Positions 48,701 through 61,334 are shown, counted from the first letter of the stretch. The stretch is DNA of 64,000 nucleotides from Marsupella aquatica (GCA_973895155.1 OZ316896.1:12462001-12526000), one strand, 5' to 3'. Notes: generated by a model not told the origin, from the sequence alone. A program made the numbers and translations.

Positions 48701-51700
48701 TCGATGGAATGTGTTATCGATTGCAGGGCTTATGAATACCTGCAGAAGTGTAAAGAGAGACCTTCAATACTTTATAAAGTTGAACTTAAGCGCAATGGTG
48801 GCCCAGGTTTGTTACAATTCAAAACAGTGCTTCCTCCTTTCTTCCATTTGTGGCACTGTCATACTCTTCTCATGCCATGTGGAGTGAGTGCATGTGTTTG
48901 TCGATTTGCTTCGTTTTACATTACACTCGTTGGGATTTAAATTTTTTAACAGTTTGAAAATGCTTCTGACGATGCAGCCGTTCGGGGAGTTTACTTGAGG
49001 GATGTCCATGATAGTCGGCAAGCCAGTGAGGTATGATTGCAGTTTTAAATGATGATTGCAGTCCTCACAAATATGACGTTGGTTACCTTGGGAGTTATTA
49101 GGTCAAGTACGGAGGCAAACTGTAATTAACTGACTTAAAAAAATTCCTGGAGCAGTGGAACGTTACGGTGAAGCCTGAGTTTCATGAAGATGCAGACAAC
49201 ATGGACCTTCTTGTTCCATTTGAGGAGCGCTTGCAGCTTCATAGCTCAAATCCGACTTGGCTCAAGTGTCCGGAGTATCTTCTTCTCACAAACAATGGGC
49301 GATCATTTAAGTATGAGCCGTCTTTCTTTGGAAAACACACTCTGCTAGTAGTAGATAAGGAACCACATTGAAGACTCCCTCTAATGACGCTCAAATTGCA
49401 AAGGGTACTGATACGCGTTGTCGTATGTGTGGGAACAGATGTGAAGATTTTGTCCGAGACTTTTTACTAACAAGATAGATGTGCCCAATGTTAACCGCAG
49501 GGTCGTGGTTGACCCCACACAACTCAAAGAGGGCCTTCACTATGCGGAAGTAGTTGGGACTGATATGGAAGCTCCTTGGCGAGGACCTTCCTTTCGTTTA
49601 CCAGTCACAGTGATCAAGCCGATTGAGTTGGAAGCTGGTTCTGCCTTGGCTTCCTTCGAAGATTTATCTTTCACTCCTGGTATGAAGAGGAACTAGAAAT
49701 ACGCCAGGTGCTTCATACTTTGTGTCACTAGTCTATTAACCATATTATTTGCCGGGATCCTGAAGTCGTGAGAACGAGCAATACCCATTTTCTAGTTATT
49801 GAACCTCTTTCTTTCTTGAATGGTTTTCCTTCTGATTGTGCCGGATCTTTTGAATGAGGTGGGTAGGTCACATAGAGAGAAGGTTTGTTGTTGTTCCCAA
49901 AGGTGCAACTTGGGCAGAACTCTCATTACGAGTGTCCGGATTCGACACACCCCGTCAATTTTCTATCAGTACTGTTCAGGTACTTCTGGTTACCAGTTCA
50001 ATGGCCTAGTTTTGAAGGAGTACCATTATGTTTTAAACTTGTGGTTGTGAACTAAGATATTTTGTCTATAAAGGTTTCGTTGAAGTATGGAGGAAAAATT
50101 AATACAAGCTGGTGAAAATTCTGCCAGTCAGAGTGCCGCTTAGCCAAAGCTACTAGTGGATTTGTTTGTCTGATGTCCTTCGAAGTCACTAAAGTGTCCC
50201 TTGCATGGGTTTTGTACATTTTGCAGCTTTCTTCAAAGAAGAGACCAAGTACCTGGGAGACTTATGCTGTCTTCTCCAGTCCTTCTTCAAAGAACTTCTC
50301 GTTTCCCATTGAAGGTGGCCTTACTATGGAGCTTACTCTGGCACTATTTTGGTCCAGTGGAAGTGGGAGTGATGTACCAGCAAGTGCTCAACTGCAGGTA
50401 CATCAGTCCTATCTCTCTATCCCAAGACGGATGAGGAAGACCCACTGTTAGGTTTCCTTGTTTGAATTGCGTTCACTTGGTATATTCGGGATTTTGAATC
50501 TTGGTTCAGTGTCTCGTCTTTTGATACCCTTCCGAACAAACAAAAACCTACAGGGCAGGTATATTCCCTATTCTATAGCATTCAGGAGCCTAGTTCATGA
50601 CTAGGTTGGCATGACCCAGTACTCGACATCAATTCCAAGAATGCTGCAATTGATAGGATAGATACAGAGATGTTCGTTTTTCGTAACCCAGGGTAGATAC
50701 AGTGATGTTCGTTTTTCGTAACCCCATATCTGTGCAAGATTCACCTCTGTACTGCGCATCTTCAGCATAAAAACTAGCGAAGTCATTTGCAAGTTTCCTT
50801 GATAGCAAAGTTGGTTTTCTGCACATTTGTCTGCAATTGAAGTATGACCTAGAAGCCATGACGGTAGATCTCGCAAGCTTTTAAATTCGAGCTATGTGCT
50901 GTTGGAACCTTACCTCCGGTATTTCTTTTCAGATTGAATTTCACGGGATTCAAGCCAGTGAGCAGGATGTGTTCATCAATGGTAATGAAACAGTGACCAG
51001 AGTGGATGTGAAAGCTCCTTTGGCAACAGAAAGGTTCTCTCCTTCAGCAACCTTGACAAAGGTGTGCAGGTTATCATCTTGTAGTGGCTTCAGAAAGTCC
51101 ACTTTCAAGTTCTTTTTCCTACTTGGAAATCCTAGGTTGTCGAACTTCGATGTCTAAAAACAATCAGCCCGCTCGGCATCATGTTCATAATGTGACCCTT
51201 TGGGACGAAGGCTGTCAGTTTCAACTGAACTAGAATTCATGGGAATGGGAAAAGTAGGCAGATTTGTTTTTAAAGGACAGAGGTTTGCCTTGTTTTGCTT
51301 TGGCATACTTTCGGAGGCTCTAATAAGATGTGTAAAAGTTCTTTTTCAATGTTTGAAACAACTGTTTAGACCTCTTCCTGAGCTCGATACGTCGAAGCAT
51401 TTGTTTCAAACACAACTTGACGGACTTTCTAAAAAAGTGTCCCAACTCTAGTTTGACTTTCTCTTGTCTGGGGGCTGGCTCACGGGTGGTGGGGACTTAT
51501 ATTCTCCAAATACCGTAGTTGGTGAAAGTCGTCCACTTATTTTCTTTTGACACCGGTAGTTGGTGAAACTCTTCGCCTTTCTCATTACAGGCCAAGTGTT
51601 CGCAAGTAACCCAGGTTGATGTTGCAGGTGCGCGTTCCCTACCGTCCTGTCGAGGTAAAGCTCGAGCCTTTATCCGCAGAGAGAGACAAACTACCAAATG

Positions 51701-54700
51701 GCAGGCAAATACATGCTCTTACATTGACGTAAGTTACTTACCTACGACATGATAATTTATGTTAAAGGAGTGGTCTAGGTTACAAAAAGAACGAAGAAAG
51801 TTCTTTCTACAAAGTTTCTGTCCAAAATTTGTACTAAATGCAACCAGTAAGGATGTATTCTATCCTGTAGAGTGAGAGTTCCTTGGCTCATTTGGACTCT
51901 TTGGGAACTTTAATTTTATTGATTCGTTTTGTTGGACTTGAATGAATCTAGATGAGAGTACGCGAGTCTGAAATGATTATTTTTCCGTATGCGGCTTGCT
52001 GTTATTAGAAGTTCTGGATCTACATTTCACTTTTAGCCTGTGATTGCGTTCTTTCCTCAGGTACAAGTTTTCACTAGCAGAAGGGGCAGAAGTGACACCG
52101 CGTTTAGCTTACTTGAATAAGCGAATATATGATGCAGAGTTTGAGTCACAGTTTTACATGATATCTGATGCCAACAAGGTACAACGGCTTATGATAGCAA
52201 GACCGGCTTGGACCTTTTTGCAATCTGCTCGGTTTCTTGTTGACCTGTTGATTGACATGTCTCTATCGATTCTTGTGTTTCGATTTTGTAAGCAGCAGCC
52301 TCTTGAGTTGATTTTTTGCTCCAAACTTTCTACTGAGGTTGTCCTTTCATCAGAGGGTTCTAGCAACTGGAGATTGTTATCCGAAAGGAGTGCGACTTTC
52401 CAAAGGGGACTATATTCTACGTCTATTTATTAGGTTGAACCAATATCTTCAATTTCCTCTGAGCGATAGCATGTTTTGTGGTCTTTGGATCTGGATTTAT
52501 ATAGATCTGGGTATAGGATCCATTGATCAAAGCAAAGGGTTCAGTTTGCATATCACCGCGGTCACTGGAATTCCCTCCCTGCTTATATACCACTTGTGAC
52601 CCGTTTAGTCCATCTAGTTTCTCTTGCTGCTGTATGTGCCATCCGTTGTGACTCATTGTTAGAGTGAATCAATGAATCTATTTCAATATTATCAGATCCT
52701 CAATTAGGCACGGTTCAAATAACGCAGCTGTTACTTTCAGGCATGACAATATGAGTTATCTTGAGAAGTTGAAGAAGACTCCTTTGCTCTTAGACAGGAA
52801 GCTCGAAGACAAGGTACTAGTGTCTGAAGTTGGGGACTTCAATGTAGATCAATTGAATAGTCGAGATTCACAAGAATTTAGCTCGCTTTTCTTTGTCTTT
52901 GATGTTACGGCTCTGTAGTTCTAACTTTATCACTTAATCGACCGTTCGGATGCTCTAGGTATGTGTTGGTACCTACCAGTTGTTAAATTGAGCATTGTGC
53001 GTAAGTAGGATTGGGAATACTTCCGGGAGATTTGACCACGCTGCTGTCTTGGGCTTTTTGTAATTGCAGAATCAGATTCGGTTAAGTTTTTACTCTCAGA
53101 TTGATGGGCCTATCACTGGAGCTGATCAGCTGAAGTCAAAGCTACTGGCTCCTGGGTAATAGAACAAAATTACATACTTTGACGAGCTAGATTTTGTCAC
53201 AATAGATTATATGGCAAGCAAGCATTTCCACACTTTTATTTTTTTCTAGGGTTTGCATTTCGTTTGCTAGGTAGAAGTATAGCATGAATGGTACTGATTT
53301 TTGTTGGACTATATGTACTACAGTGAAGTACAACCAGTTTATTTCGGTGCAGCTCCGGATGACAAGCTTCCCAAGGTTCATTCTCCCGGCTCCCGACTCC
53401 CGACTCCTGACCGTTCGGGGATTTCCATGCCATTGCATGCTTTGGTCGTTTAGATAACATTGATAGTTTCCATTGCTTGCTGTGGCTGACGACACATGTT
53501 TTAGGTTAGAAAACAGTGATGAAGGTACGGATGAATTTACCAAACAGGCATGTCTGTTTTATTGCAGGACCCTGTAGTCGGGACTGTCCTTGTTGGCAAG
53601 TTGAAGTGGGGAAAACTCTCATGGGGAAGCAGTAAGGGTGATCAGAGTGGACAAGAATGCCCAACTTGGTCTCGACTCTCATATGTTGTCCCTCCACCTA
53701 CCAAGGTTTGATATCCTACATCGTGCTTTGAGTTGAGAGATGCCGGTCAAACCTATTGTGACCAGCTGTATTCTCGGTACTCTAATCGACTCTTATCTTC
53801 CCATATGTACCCATATGAGTATGCTACACATCCAGACCTGCCATGGAACATTCCTTTTGCTCGAGTAAACAGCATATGGTCGGAACGTGTAGATCAGAGA
53901 TTTTCTCCATCAAGGGAAAATCTCTGGGGTCTTCTAAGAATTGACTGTTTTACTTTAGAAGTGTCTGGAATATTTCCTCTACCCGAGAAGCAGACAGGCA
54001 GAAACATTAAATTGTCAGAAAGCGCATTTGACCAAGGTAGCTGCAAGGTGAGGCGGAATGTTCTGATGCAATCGTCTATGTCTGTCTGTCGCACTGCATT
54101 TCACCAAAGTGGATATAGATTCAGGTTGATGCTAGTTGAGGCGTCTGACGGAGTTGGTGGTTTTCAGTGATACCAAAATTTTACCCATTTTACAATAAGT
54201 TTACTTTCGGATCTAAAGTTACACGCTTCAAGATCCTATGGATGTCTGTTTTGGATGAAAGTGACTCTGGTAATTTTGTTTCACCCTTAACACCATTTTT
54301 ATTTCTGGCTCAAGCAGGCAGACGAAAAGCCCAAAGATAAAGTTCCAGAGGAAAAGAAGAGTCTTTCAGTACGGCTGGAGGAAGAGGTATGGCAATTCGA
54401 CGGGAGATTCGCTCCATGTTATCTTTGATACAATTTATGTGAGCGTCGCAAATGCCTGATCTTCTTGTTTTTTAAGCTGTTTTTGATTGGGCTTCATTTT
54501 AATCTTCAATTTTGCTCTGAGTTGTTTTGTGTGGCACAGCAATGCCAGTACTCCACATGACCTGCAAGGATTTTCCCTTTTTTGTTGCAATGCTGTCAGG
54601 TGCGAGATGCCAAGATCAAGTTGCTTTCAAGCATGCCAAGGTCCACCAAGGAGGAGTGTAGAGAATGGGATGATCTCGCATTTCCTCTGCAGGTGAGTCA

Positions 54701-57263
54701 TGTTATCTCAAAAGCACTGGAAAGCCAGGTCTCAAAATCAGGATTTGAGCTCATCTCTGACTTTGATTTGGATTGGTACAGGCTGATTATCCAAAACATC
54801 TGCCGCTCAAGGTGGAGATCCTGCAAAAATTGGCAGGCTCTCAAGTCAAAGATGATGACAAGGCACAGGTCCTTTCTAGACTTTCTGCTTTTGATTACCG
54901 TGAGGTTGTTGCCACCTCTCTTGGGTTTGGGAAAATCATTTAAGGAAATTTTATGCATTTTCTTTTGTCAAAAGAATCGGAAGCCTTCCTGCAGGAGATG
55001 CATATTCTCACTTGCTTTGTGAGTCAAAGACAAATAGATGATGGTTTTGTTTTAAAATTATCCTTTTATTGTTTTGTTGCTGTGCCTTTCGAAACATCAT
55101 ATAGGAAAAGAGATTTTTCATTCATGGCTGGTCATCAAGTTACAGTTTCACGTCTCGTCAAAAGTAATAAATATATTGAAAGATCAAGGCCATGGAATCA
55201 ATTTGTTTACTAACGAATCCACACTATGGCCACCAGTACACAGCATGGGCTGAGAGCAACTGTATTCAATCAACTCAAAACTTGATCACAAAAAACATAT
55301 AAAGAGAACGTACGTGGAAAAGAAGGCTTGTTATAGTGACTACTCCAGGTCCTGTAACTGCCGATCAGAATATGGACAGTAGCAGTGTCAGTTTAGAGTA
55401 TAGCAAATTTTGCCTCTTCCTCCCCCTTTGAAGGGCTCCCTTAACCCACAGGCTCAAATAGACGAATAAATGAAACAGTTGTTTGGGCTCCTCAACAAGT
55501 CGCCCATTCGAGTACGGTCAGGGTACTAAACCACATCTATCCAGCCTGTTGTCACTTCCAACCTAACTCTAGGTGAACACCAGCCCTGGTTATGACCACC
55601 CGCGCCTGACCTCAGTTTCTATCTACGTCCATTATTTATTTTCAAATCTGTTGGTTATCCATAATGATATCTTTATCTTATGTACAGCAACAACTTATTC
55701 AGAGAGCATTGTTCTTTGCAGATTATTCAGGCAGCTGATGATGTGATCGCTCTGATTGATAAAGATGCTCTTGCAAAATATTTTGGAGTGAAGAGTGAAA
55801 CAGATGATCCACATGCTGTGGTTGGTCTTGATCCACCTCTGATAGTTTGGAAATATCTGGATTTGTCAATCTTTTTTCATCTTTGCTCCATGCACTTCAG
55901 TGCTTTTAAGTTGTCCAAATGAGTCGGGTTGTACGAGAATTGGGAAACTGATGAGTGTGATGATGGAAAGATGCTCATATTTCGGCGTATTATTTGCAGC
56001 AATTAAAGAAGGACATGGAGAGCCAGCGTGATATGTTGGCTGATGCCTTGCATAAGAAAGGGTTGGCACTCATCGAGAGGGAGGAGCAGACTCCGGTAAA
56101 CAATGTGTGACATGCGCCTCCATCTTGTTTCAGACCCTAGCTGTTGTACGCATTTGTAGTCACCAATTTGGATAGCTGACATCTGGCAAATCTTTGGCTT
56201 ACTGCGGGATGATTTTTAGAAATGGAGACCAAATAGTGTCATATGTCTGAAAACAATGTTTCGCAATCCTTGCGAAACACTGCCAATTGAACAGGTGCCA
56301 GAAGATGAGTCCGATACTCCAACACAGCACCTGAAAGAGCCTGGAAAGGTCAGATGGAATCATGATCAGAGTATCACACAATGCTATCAATAGTCTGGGA
56401 GAGTGGGTGTAAATGAAAAGACCAGCCTCTTCGCCAGTGGGAAGGGTTTTGCCCGCGTGGTGGCAAAAGTTAGAACTTAACGTGCAATTTGAATATCGTT
56501 TCATACTTTGAACGGGTTGTTAAGCTAGTGTTACAAGGCAGTCGTTTACCGATGGCTGACTTCAATCAAATACTATGTATTAGTAATCATAAAGCGAGAA
56601 CTTCAGTCGTCTGTGGTTTTTATCTGCTTTATTTTGGGTCGTTTCGTAGTGATGATCAATATGGTTTCACCATGGTATTCAGGATGACGGCCTCAAACCA
56701 CTTTCGGAGGCAGAGGGGACGGACCTTGTCCAAGACCCTGAAAGCAATCGGAGTCTCAGTGGGGGAGGAGGTGCTATTGCAGCAACACTATCTGTCAAGC
56801 AGGAAACAAATGGAGCCGTCAATGCAGAGAAGGATGAGTTTGAGGAAAACTACTTGGAGCTTCGCAAGTGGGTTGATGTTGGTTCACTAAAGTACATCTT
56901 GCTGACAGTAAAACGAGAGATGCGAGCAGGACGAATTGGATCTGCTATTAAGGTACGTTTTGTCCAGCCTTGAAGAATCAGTGCAGTTGCAACCAATTTG
57001 CTGTGATATACTGCTGTTTGCTACGATGGAGAAGGGGTTCATACCTTGCATCTACCTGTGATTGGCTGATAAATTACTACGTTGGGATGTTCATATGGTG
57101 TCAGGCGCTGAATGAATTAATACAAGACGAGAGTAAGCCACCACAGAAGCATTTGTACGAATTACGAATTAAATTGATTGAAAGGGCTGGATGGACACAT
57201 TGGGCATCATATGAGAAGAAATGGCTTTTTGTCCGTTTCCCATCAGCGTTCCCCTTATTTTAA
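42980..57263 (+). CDS. TPP2: Tripeptidyl peptidase II (subtilase S8), 35 exons
   Basis: Giant cytosolic exopeptidase that removes tripeptides from the free N-terminus of proteasome products. I resolved 35 exons with GT-AG junctions and continuous phase, giving about 1,505 residues from the ATG at 42,980 or 1,342 from the ATG at 43,469. Counted from 42,980, the triad is Asp216 (IFDSGVDP, split codon between exons 1 and 2), His443 (SPHGTHVAG) and Ser629 (NGTSMASP). AGNNGP carries the oxyanion Asn. The long insert between Asp and His, the [11 protein letters not shown] region, the central beta domains and the C-terminal [13 protein letters not shown] are typical of plant TPP2. The 163 residues before the second ATG are Ser/Arg-rich and poor in acids, like an organelle transit peptide. 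The plain cytosolic form would start at 43,469, where Asp, His and Ser fall at 53, 280 and 466, close to animal TPP2 (44, 264 and 449 in human). No break is seen, so I judge it functional. Confidence 0.96.
45800..48433 (+). other. TPP2: TPP2 exons 8-13 (catalytic His and Ser)
   Basis: Exons: 45,800-45,950 (His, SPHGTHVAG); 46,308-46,430 ([19 protein letters not shown]); 46,677-46,760 (LINMSYGEP); 47,222-47,409 (SSAGNNGP); 47,974-48,148 ([12 protein letters not shown], then NGTSMASP with Ser); 48,312-48,433. Exon 9 has GLTRALIA preceded by ETCT, where other plant enzymes usually have ETGT. Confidence 0.9.
48727..53705 (+). other. TPP2: TPP2 exons 14-27 (central domains)
   Basis: Exons: 48,727-48,806; 48,978-49,030; 49,156-49,310; 49,501-49,679; 49,867-49,979; 50,227-50,397; 50,933-51,061; 51,628-51,728; 52,061-52,178; 52,354-52,433; 52,741-52,813; 53,070-53,155; 53,324-53,375; 53,568-53,705. 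Exon 15 must begin after GATGCAG, because the earlier TTTTTAACAG acceptor would put TGA in frame. Landmarks are [50 protein letters not shown] and [10 protein letters not shown]. Confidence 0.85.
50661..50727. repeat. 35-base tandem duplication in a TPP2 intron
   Basis: GATACAGNGATGTTCGTTTT followed by TCGTAACCC occurs at 50,661 and 50,696 with nearly no mismatch. It is intronic (between exons 19 and 20) and has no visible role. Confidence 0.75.
54318..57263 (+). other. TPP2: TPP2 exons 28-35 (C-terminal helical domain)
   Basis: Exons: 54,318-54,386; 54,600-54,692; 54,782-54,868; 55,722-55,820; 56,000-56,095; 56,295-56,348; 56,683-56,952; 57,105-57,263 (TAA at 57,261). Landmarks are [43 protein letters not shown] and [11 protein letters not shown]. 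The donor of exon 31 is uncertain by three bases. Exon 33 is short and acidic and could be alternatively used. Confidence 0.82.
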
Positions 57264-58840
57264 CCTATTCGTGAGGTTCAGTCAAATCAGGACAGGACAA
57301 CATTCGGTCCTTGTCGGTAAAGATTTGCGGAGGCAAAATGATTTATGTAAAAGCCTCAATTGTGAAGGTATGTACAACCTTCGGCAAGCTCTACAGTCCA
57401 TTTGCAGAGCAAAGCTCGTTCTCCCTTTGTGGTACCCCTTAGAATGTAGGTCATTAGGTGGTAGCCCAAAATTATTGTTTCATGATTCGATTTGAGGTTT
57501 AAGTATAATTTGATAGCCAATGTAACTCTCCAAGGGAGTTTAGGAGACAATTTGTTAATCAATGTTTCACCAGCTATTCTCTCCACAATTTTGGTATGGA
57601 ATTCACCTATTGATCTGTGTCAAGTCTGTTACTCTACACAACAAACCTCCCTCATGACGTTGTCCATCCCTTGGACGTTTTTCTCATTAGGATTTGTGCT
57701 TTTGACTCTACCCCAAAAACCCTTTCGTCATTGAATGTTTACCTCCTTCCTCTGTCTGCCCAGCATGGGTATGGGGCGCTACTTTCCCGTTTCGTTATTG
57801 CAGTTTTCTTTTCAAGATCTGACGTTCCAAAAACGAAAAAGAAAAGGAAATTTGCTCCTCTCTATGGAGGACAAAGTCAGTGAAGCCGCTACATTATTAT
57901 TATTGACATAACAAATGCACACACGTTTTCCCTCGCATTGTGCCCTGTCACTGAATTTCAATATAATGACATCGTGTATCAATAGACGAGAGAACTGCAC
58001 CTCTCACTGAATATATTGACATCATGTAGCAATAGACCAGACCACTGCACCTGTGACAATATCTGGACATAATGTAGAAAGACACCAGAGGACCCAGGAA
58101 ATTGGAGGCGTTGTGGCTTGTGACGTAACTGTACCTTCTGCCATTCTAAGTAATTTTTGAATATGATGTACACGCCCTTCACCACAATGGTCTCACTAAG
58201 GTTTACAATACATCTGGTTCATTAGTTCGTTCACCTAGTTGTGCAAAGAAAAGAAGCCATCTCTGCGAGTTAGATTGCTGCAAATGCATGTGCCGTTTTA
58301 GGTTGAAGTATAATTTTGAGCCTGATGAACTAACAAGACCACACTGATACTCAAAAACTAGACTGTCCCCTTTCATGTACACAATTGTACTCTATGTGAA
58401 ATAAGTACTACTGGTTACCTTGAACCAGTCTCCAATTTGCACTTGAACCGGGCTCCAATGTTCACAAAGAATCTGAATTAAATGGGAGATGGTTTTACAA
58501 GGAAATTTACTTTGCTCTGCCCACATTGTTTTAAAAGCAATTTGGAAATTTCAACCTAACAAGCATATTTGAGCTTCAGAAGATTAGCCTGAATGCCCAA
58601 GATTTGCTCATCAATAGATGGTGAGGACTATCCTGCCTGTTTCTAGTTCCACCCCCAAAAGCATCTGTGACTCCACAGGCACCATCTAGAGGTTTAACTC
58701 ACGGTAGGCCCACATCCACACATTCAATTGCGCTTATTAGATGGATACTTCACTCACCTAATTGAACATGGCACACACCACAGCACTATGGCAGTGCTCT
58801 CCACTTTTAAATATGACCCACATTTCATGTGCAACACTAA
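57264..58840. other. 3' flank of TPP2
   Basis: The first few hundred bases should hold the TPP2 3' untranslated region; the poly(A) site is not determined. An open minus-strand frame at 57,356-57,586 has no recognised product. The rest is AT-rich without a gene, apart from the repeat at 57,966-58,105. Confidence 0.4.
57966..58105. repeat. About 48-base degenerate tandem repeat, three units
   Basis: TGACATCGTGTATCAATAGA, TGACATCATGTAGCAATAGA and GGACATAATGTAGAAAGACA start successive units. The first two continue into GAGA/CCACTGCACCTSTSACTG-type sequence. Confidence 0.55.
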
Positions 58841-58858
58841 GAGCATCCCCACTGGTTG
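58841..58858 (+). mobile_element. MITE terminus of the GAGCATC family
   Basis: GAGCATCCCCACTGGTTG differs by one base from the left end of the element at 10,833. I did not find its partner terminus downstream, so the other end is lost or beyond recognition. Confidence 0.4.
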
Positions 58859-59407
58859 CACCATTTGCGGGCCTGTATTAACATTATTTTCAGGGCCTGG
58901 TGAGGGCCGGCCGTCGGACCAGCTTCTGGTCCTGGAGTCTCTCCAACCTGACCACTGTAAACTGGGCCGGTCTGGGCCGGGAAACCAGCCCAGTTCAAAC
59001 TATTGGGCCAGTTTGGTCGGGACTGGTCCGATAGTTCGAGCAGTAGTGTTGCCTGAATTGCTCTGTGAAACCTTGTTTTGTGTTCCCCTGTTCAAACTCC
59101 CCAACATTCCCCAAAGCAAGAATGTTCAAACACCGTAGTCAGATTTTACACAATTTCCCACGAGAGCTTTGAGTAGCATGCAGTCCAGCTCTTGCATGAA
59201 TTAGGACTGGTTGTCTGTTGTTTCCTCCACTTTGTCTGACTTGCTTCATAGAAATCCAACCAGCTTTATTAGGGTAAACTTTTGGAATGAATTCACTAGC
59301 GGAATGGCGTTGCAAACTGTAGATGCAAATGCAAGCTAAGCTGACAGGAAATGGAGCACAAACAACTATGGTGGGAGACTATTACACTCTGTGGGACAAT
59401 GTCTCTG

Positions 59408-59841
59408 ATGGATTACTATAGTAGCCGTAGGATTCCTAAACGGGGTGGCTCTAGGCCAGGCAAGGTGCCATTGTTGATCGGGAGAGACAAGAGGGGCATG
59501 AGAGAATTTTGAAAGACTATTTCCGTGAGTAGCCAATGTACAATGACGTAAAATTCAGAAGGAGGTTCAGGATGAGGAAGAATCTTTTCTGGAAAATTCA
59601 CAATGTTGTTTGTGAGTATGACCCGTATTTTTGCAAAAACGTGATGTTGCCAACGTTCTTGGTTTATCTACCAACGTTCTTGGTTTATCTCCCAACAAAA
59701 GATGATAGCTGCTCTTTGAATGCTCTCTCTGGGGATTTTGGCTGGTGCAGTAGACAAATATTGTCGGATTGGGGAAACCACGACTATGGAGTCTCTGAAA
59801 AGATTTGTGAGGGCCATTCGAGCAATTTTTGAGAGAGAATA
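59408..59841 (+). pseudogene. Harbinger-type transposase (Plant_tran-like), 5' part
   Basis: N-terminal part of a second, different DDE transposase. It reads GGSRPG, GHERILKDYFRE, stop, then PMYNDVKFRRRFRMRKNLFW and KIHNVVCEYDPYF. In a shifted frame it continues KMIAAL, stop, AGAVDKYCRIGETTTMESLK and RFVRAIRAIFERE, up to 59,841. A 21-base tandem duplication (59,650-59,691) lies inside. It stops exactly where the 1.49-kb element begins and resumes at 61,335. Confidence 0.85.
59650..59691. repeat. 21-base tandem duplication inside the transposase relic
   Basis: CCAACGTTCTTGGTTTATCT plus one base occurs twice back to back. It adds seven codons (TFLVYLP) in the local frame. Confidence 0.9.
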
Positions 59842-61329
59842 AGTCGCGGAACTCGACTACCTTAACACTTAGCTCCAACGTCGCTGACTCCGACGCCGAG
59901 CTCCCTTATGGTCCAGGTCCGGATAGGCCATCCGGGGAGGACTTAGCATGGGGAGACTTGTGGGCAATGGGAAGTGGCAATGGCGAAGACAAGGCGCCAA
60001 GCTGGTGACACACACTAAGGACTTAGGCTAGAAGAGAGCTGGTCGGGTCAAGGGGAAACGGACCGGACTCAAGGTCGACCATCCGGACCCCCGGACGGAC
60101 TTTGAGTTCTGAGGGCTTGAGTGAGAGTTCCTCTTGGGCCCAAGGACAATGGAGTTGACGCCATGGGCAACAGACGCTTGGGGCGCAAGTTATGGCCTGA
60201 TCCGGGTTGGGCCGGTTGGGGCCCCGAGTGGGGATGAGACCTGAGGACCTAGGCATGAGCACTGGGTCGGCCCGATCACAATGGGCTAAGGCACTTTGCT
60301 TGCGGACACCTAACGAGAAAGTTATGGGCGTTGCCAGTTGATGGCGCGCCCAGTATGCGCGATAGGATCCGGGTTGGAGGCCAAAAGTTTAGGGACCAAA
60401 GCTGGTCCGGGGGTGACAGGTCTCCAGAAGCATATATGAGGGGAGTGGTGTCTCCCTGGGGGCTAAGGGCGAGGCGAAGTCGTGAGCCACGGCGGTCGCG
60501 ACACTAAGGGAAAGCGCCAAACAAAAATGGCGATATCTTCCCAATGGGAAGTCCGCTGGAGGACTTCTTGGGTGCGTTGGAAAGCACTCAAGGAGGGCTA
60601 CGTCCTTCTGAGCTCAGCTGGGTCTGGGGGCACCATGGGTTCTCGAGGTTTGTGGGTGTTTGCTCGCCCGCTTGCCAAATCCTGCCGAACAGCAGCCAAG
60701 CCGCGTTCAGTCTCCCAAGGGAGCTTGCATTGGGGACGCAAGGCCAAGTAGGCGTGGAGGTTGAGTTCCAAGGGTGCTTGGGCCCTAGACCACCAGTGGG
60801 GAAAACCGGGAGTTGGTTGCTAGAGTCGGGGCCATTTTGGTCCCGACGTGTTGGGACAAGCTACGCTATTTGGGCCATGAGCATGTCCTGGGGTCAGGGC
60901 GATCAGTTGGTGATGAATAGGTACGAGGGGGAACCCGGGCCGCGTCCAAGGAAGGAGCTGTTCTGGATGAACAATGGGCGTGGGTTCTGGTTCCGGCTTA
61001 TGGCATCGGGAGGACCTATCGCTGACCTATTTACCAATGTCTGTTGAGCTTGAGTTAGGATGCTAGACTTGTGAGTTCTAGATCTTGAAGGGTTACTTAC
61101 CAAGGTGCTTGGTTGCTTGTGCAGACTGTGCGGACCATTGAGTAGCGGTCGTGTTAGAGAGCAAGTGCGGCTTCGTATGGGAGGGGCCGCTGGAGGTGCA
61201 AGAGGCACTAAGGTGCAAGAGGCACTAAGGTGCTTGCTCGAGGTATTCCGTGGAGGCGTCCGGGCACCAGGGGCACTTAGGCGTGGGTGCCAGGATTGGT
61301 GAGGACGTTGGGTGGCAAGGTCCACCATT
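59842..61329 (+). mobile_element. Unclassified 1.49-kb element, copy 2, inserted in a transposase
   Basis: The insertion is flanked by exact 5-base duplications, GAATA at 59,837-59,841 and at 61,330-61,334. Removing the element and one GAATA rejoins the transposase frame as ERE-Y-LRQPT. It is homologous end to end to 28,995-30,454, with the same TATA-like box (CATATATGAG, 60,431-60,440) and the same right end (GGGTGGCAAGGTCCACCA). A short tandem duplication GGTGCAAGAGGCACTAA occurs at about 61,195-61,230 in this copy only. A 167-codon ORF (60,544-61,047) is not preserved as one frame in copy 1, so I do not call it a gene. A solo LTR is the leading but unproven class. Confidence 0.8.
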
Positions 61330-61334
61330 GAATA

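Noticed and set aside
48961-48977. Acceptor TTTTTAACAG for TPP2 exon 15
   Set aside because: With the exon 14 donor in phase 1 it creates an in-frame TGA. The GATGCAG acceptor 27 bases later keeps frame and matches the family alignment.
57356-57586. Minus-strand ORF downstream of TPP2 as a possible polyprotein fragment
   Set aside because: No catalytic or zinc motif, and neighbouring frames do not extend it into a recognisable protein.
60544-61047. 167-codon ORF inside the 1.49-kb element as a gene
   Set aside because: The matching region in the copy at 28,995-30,454 is split into short frames, so the reading frame is not conserved.
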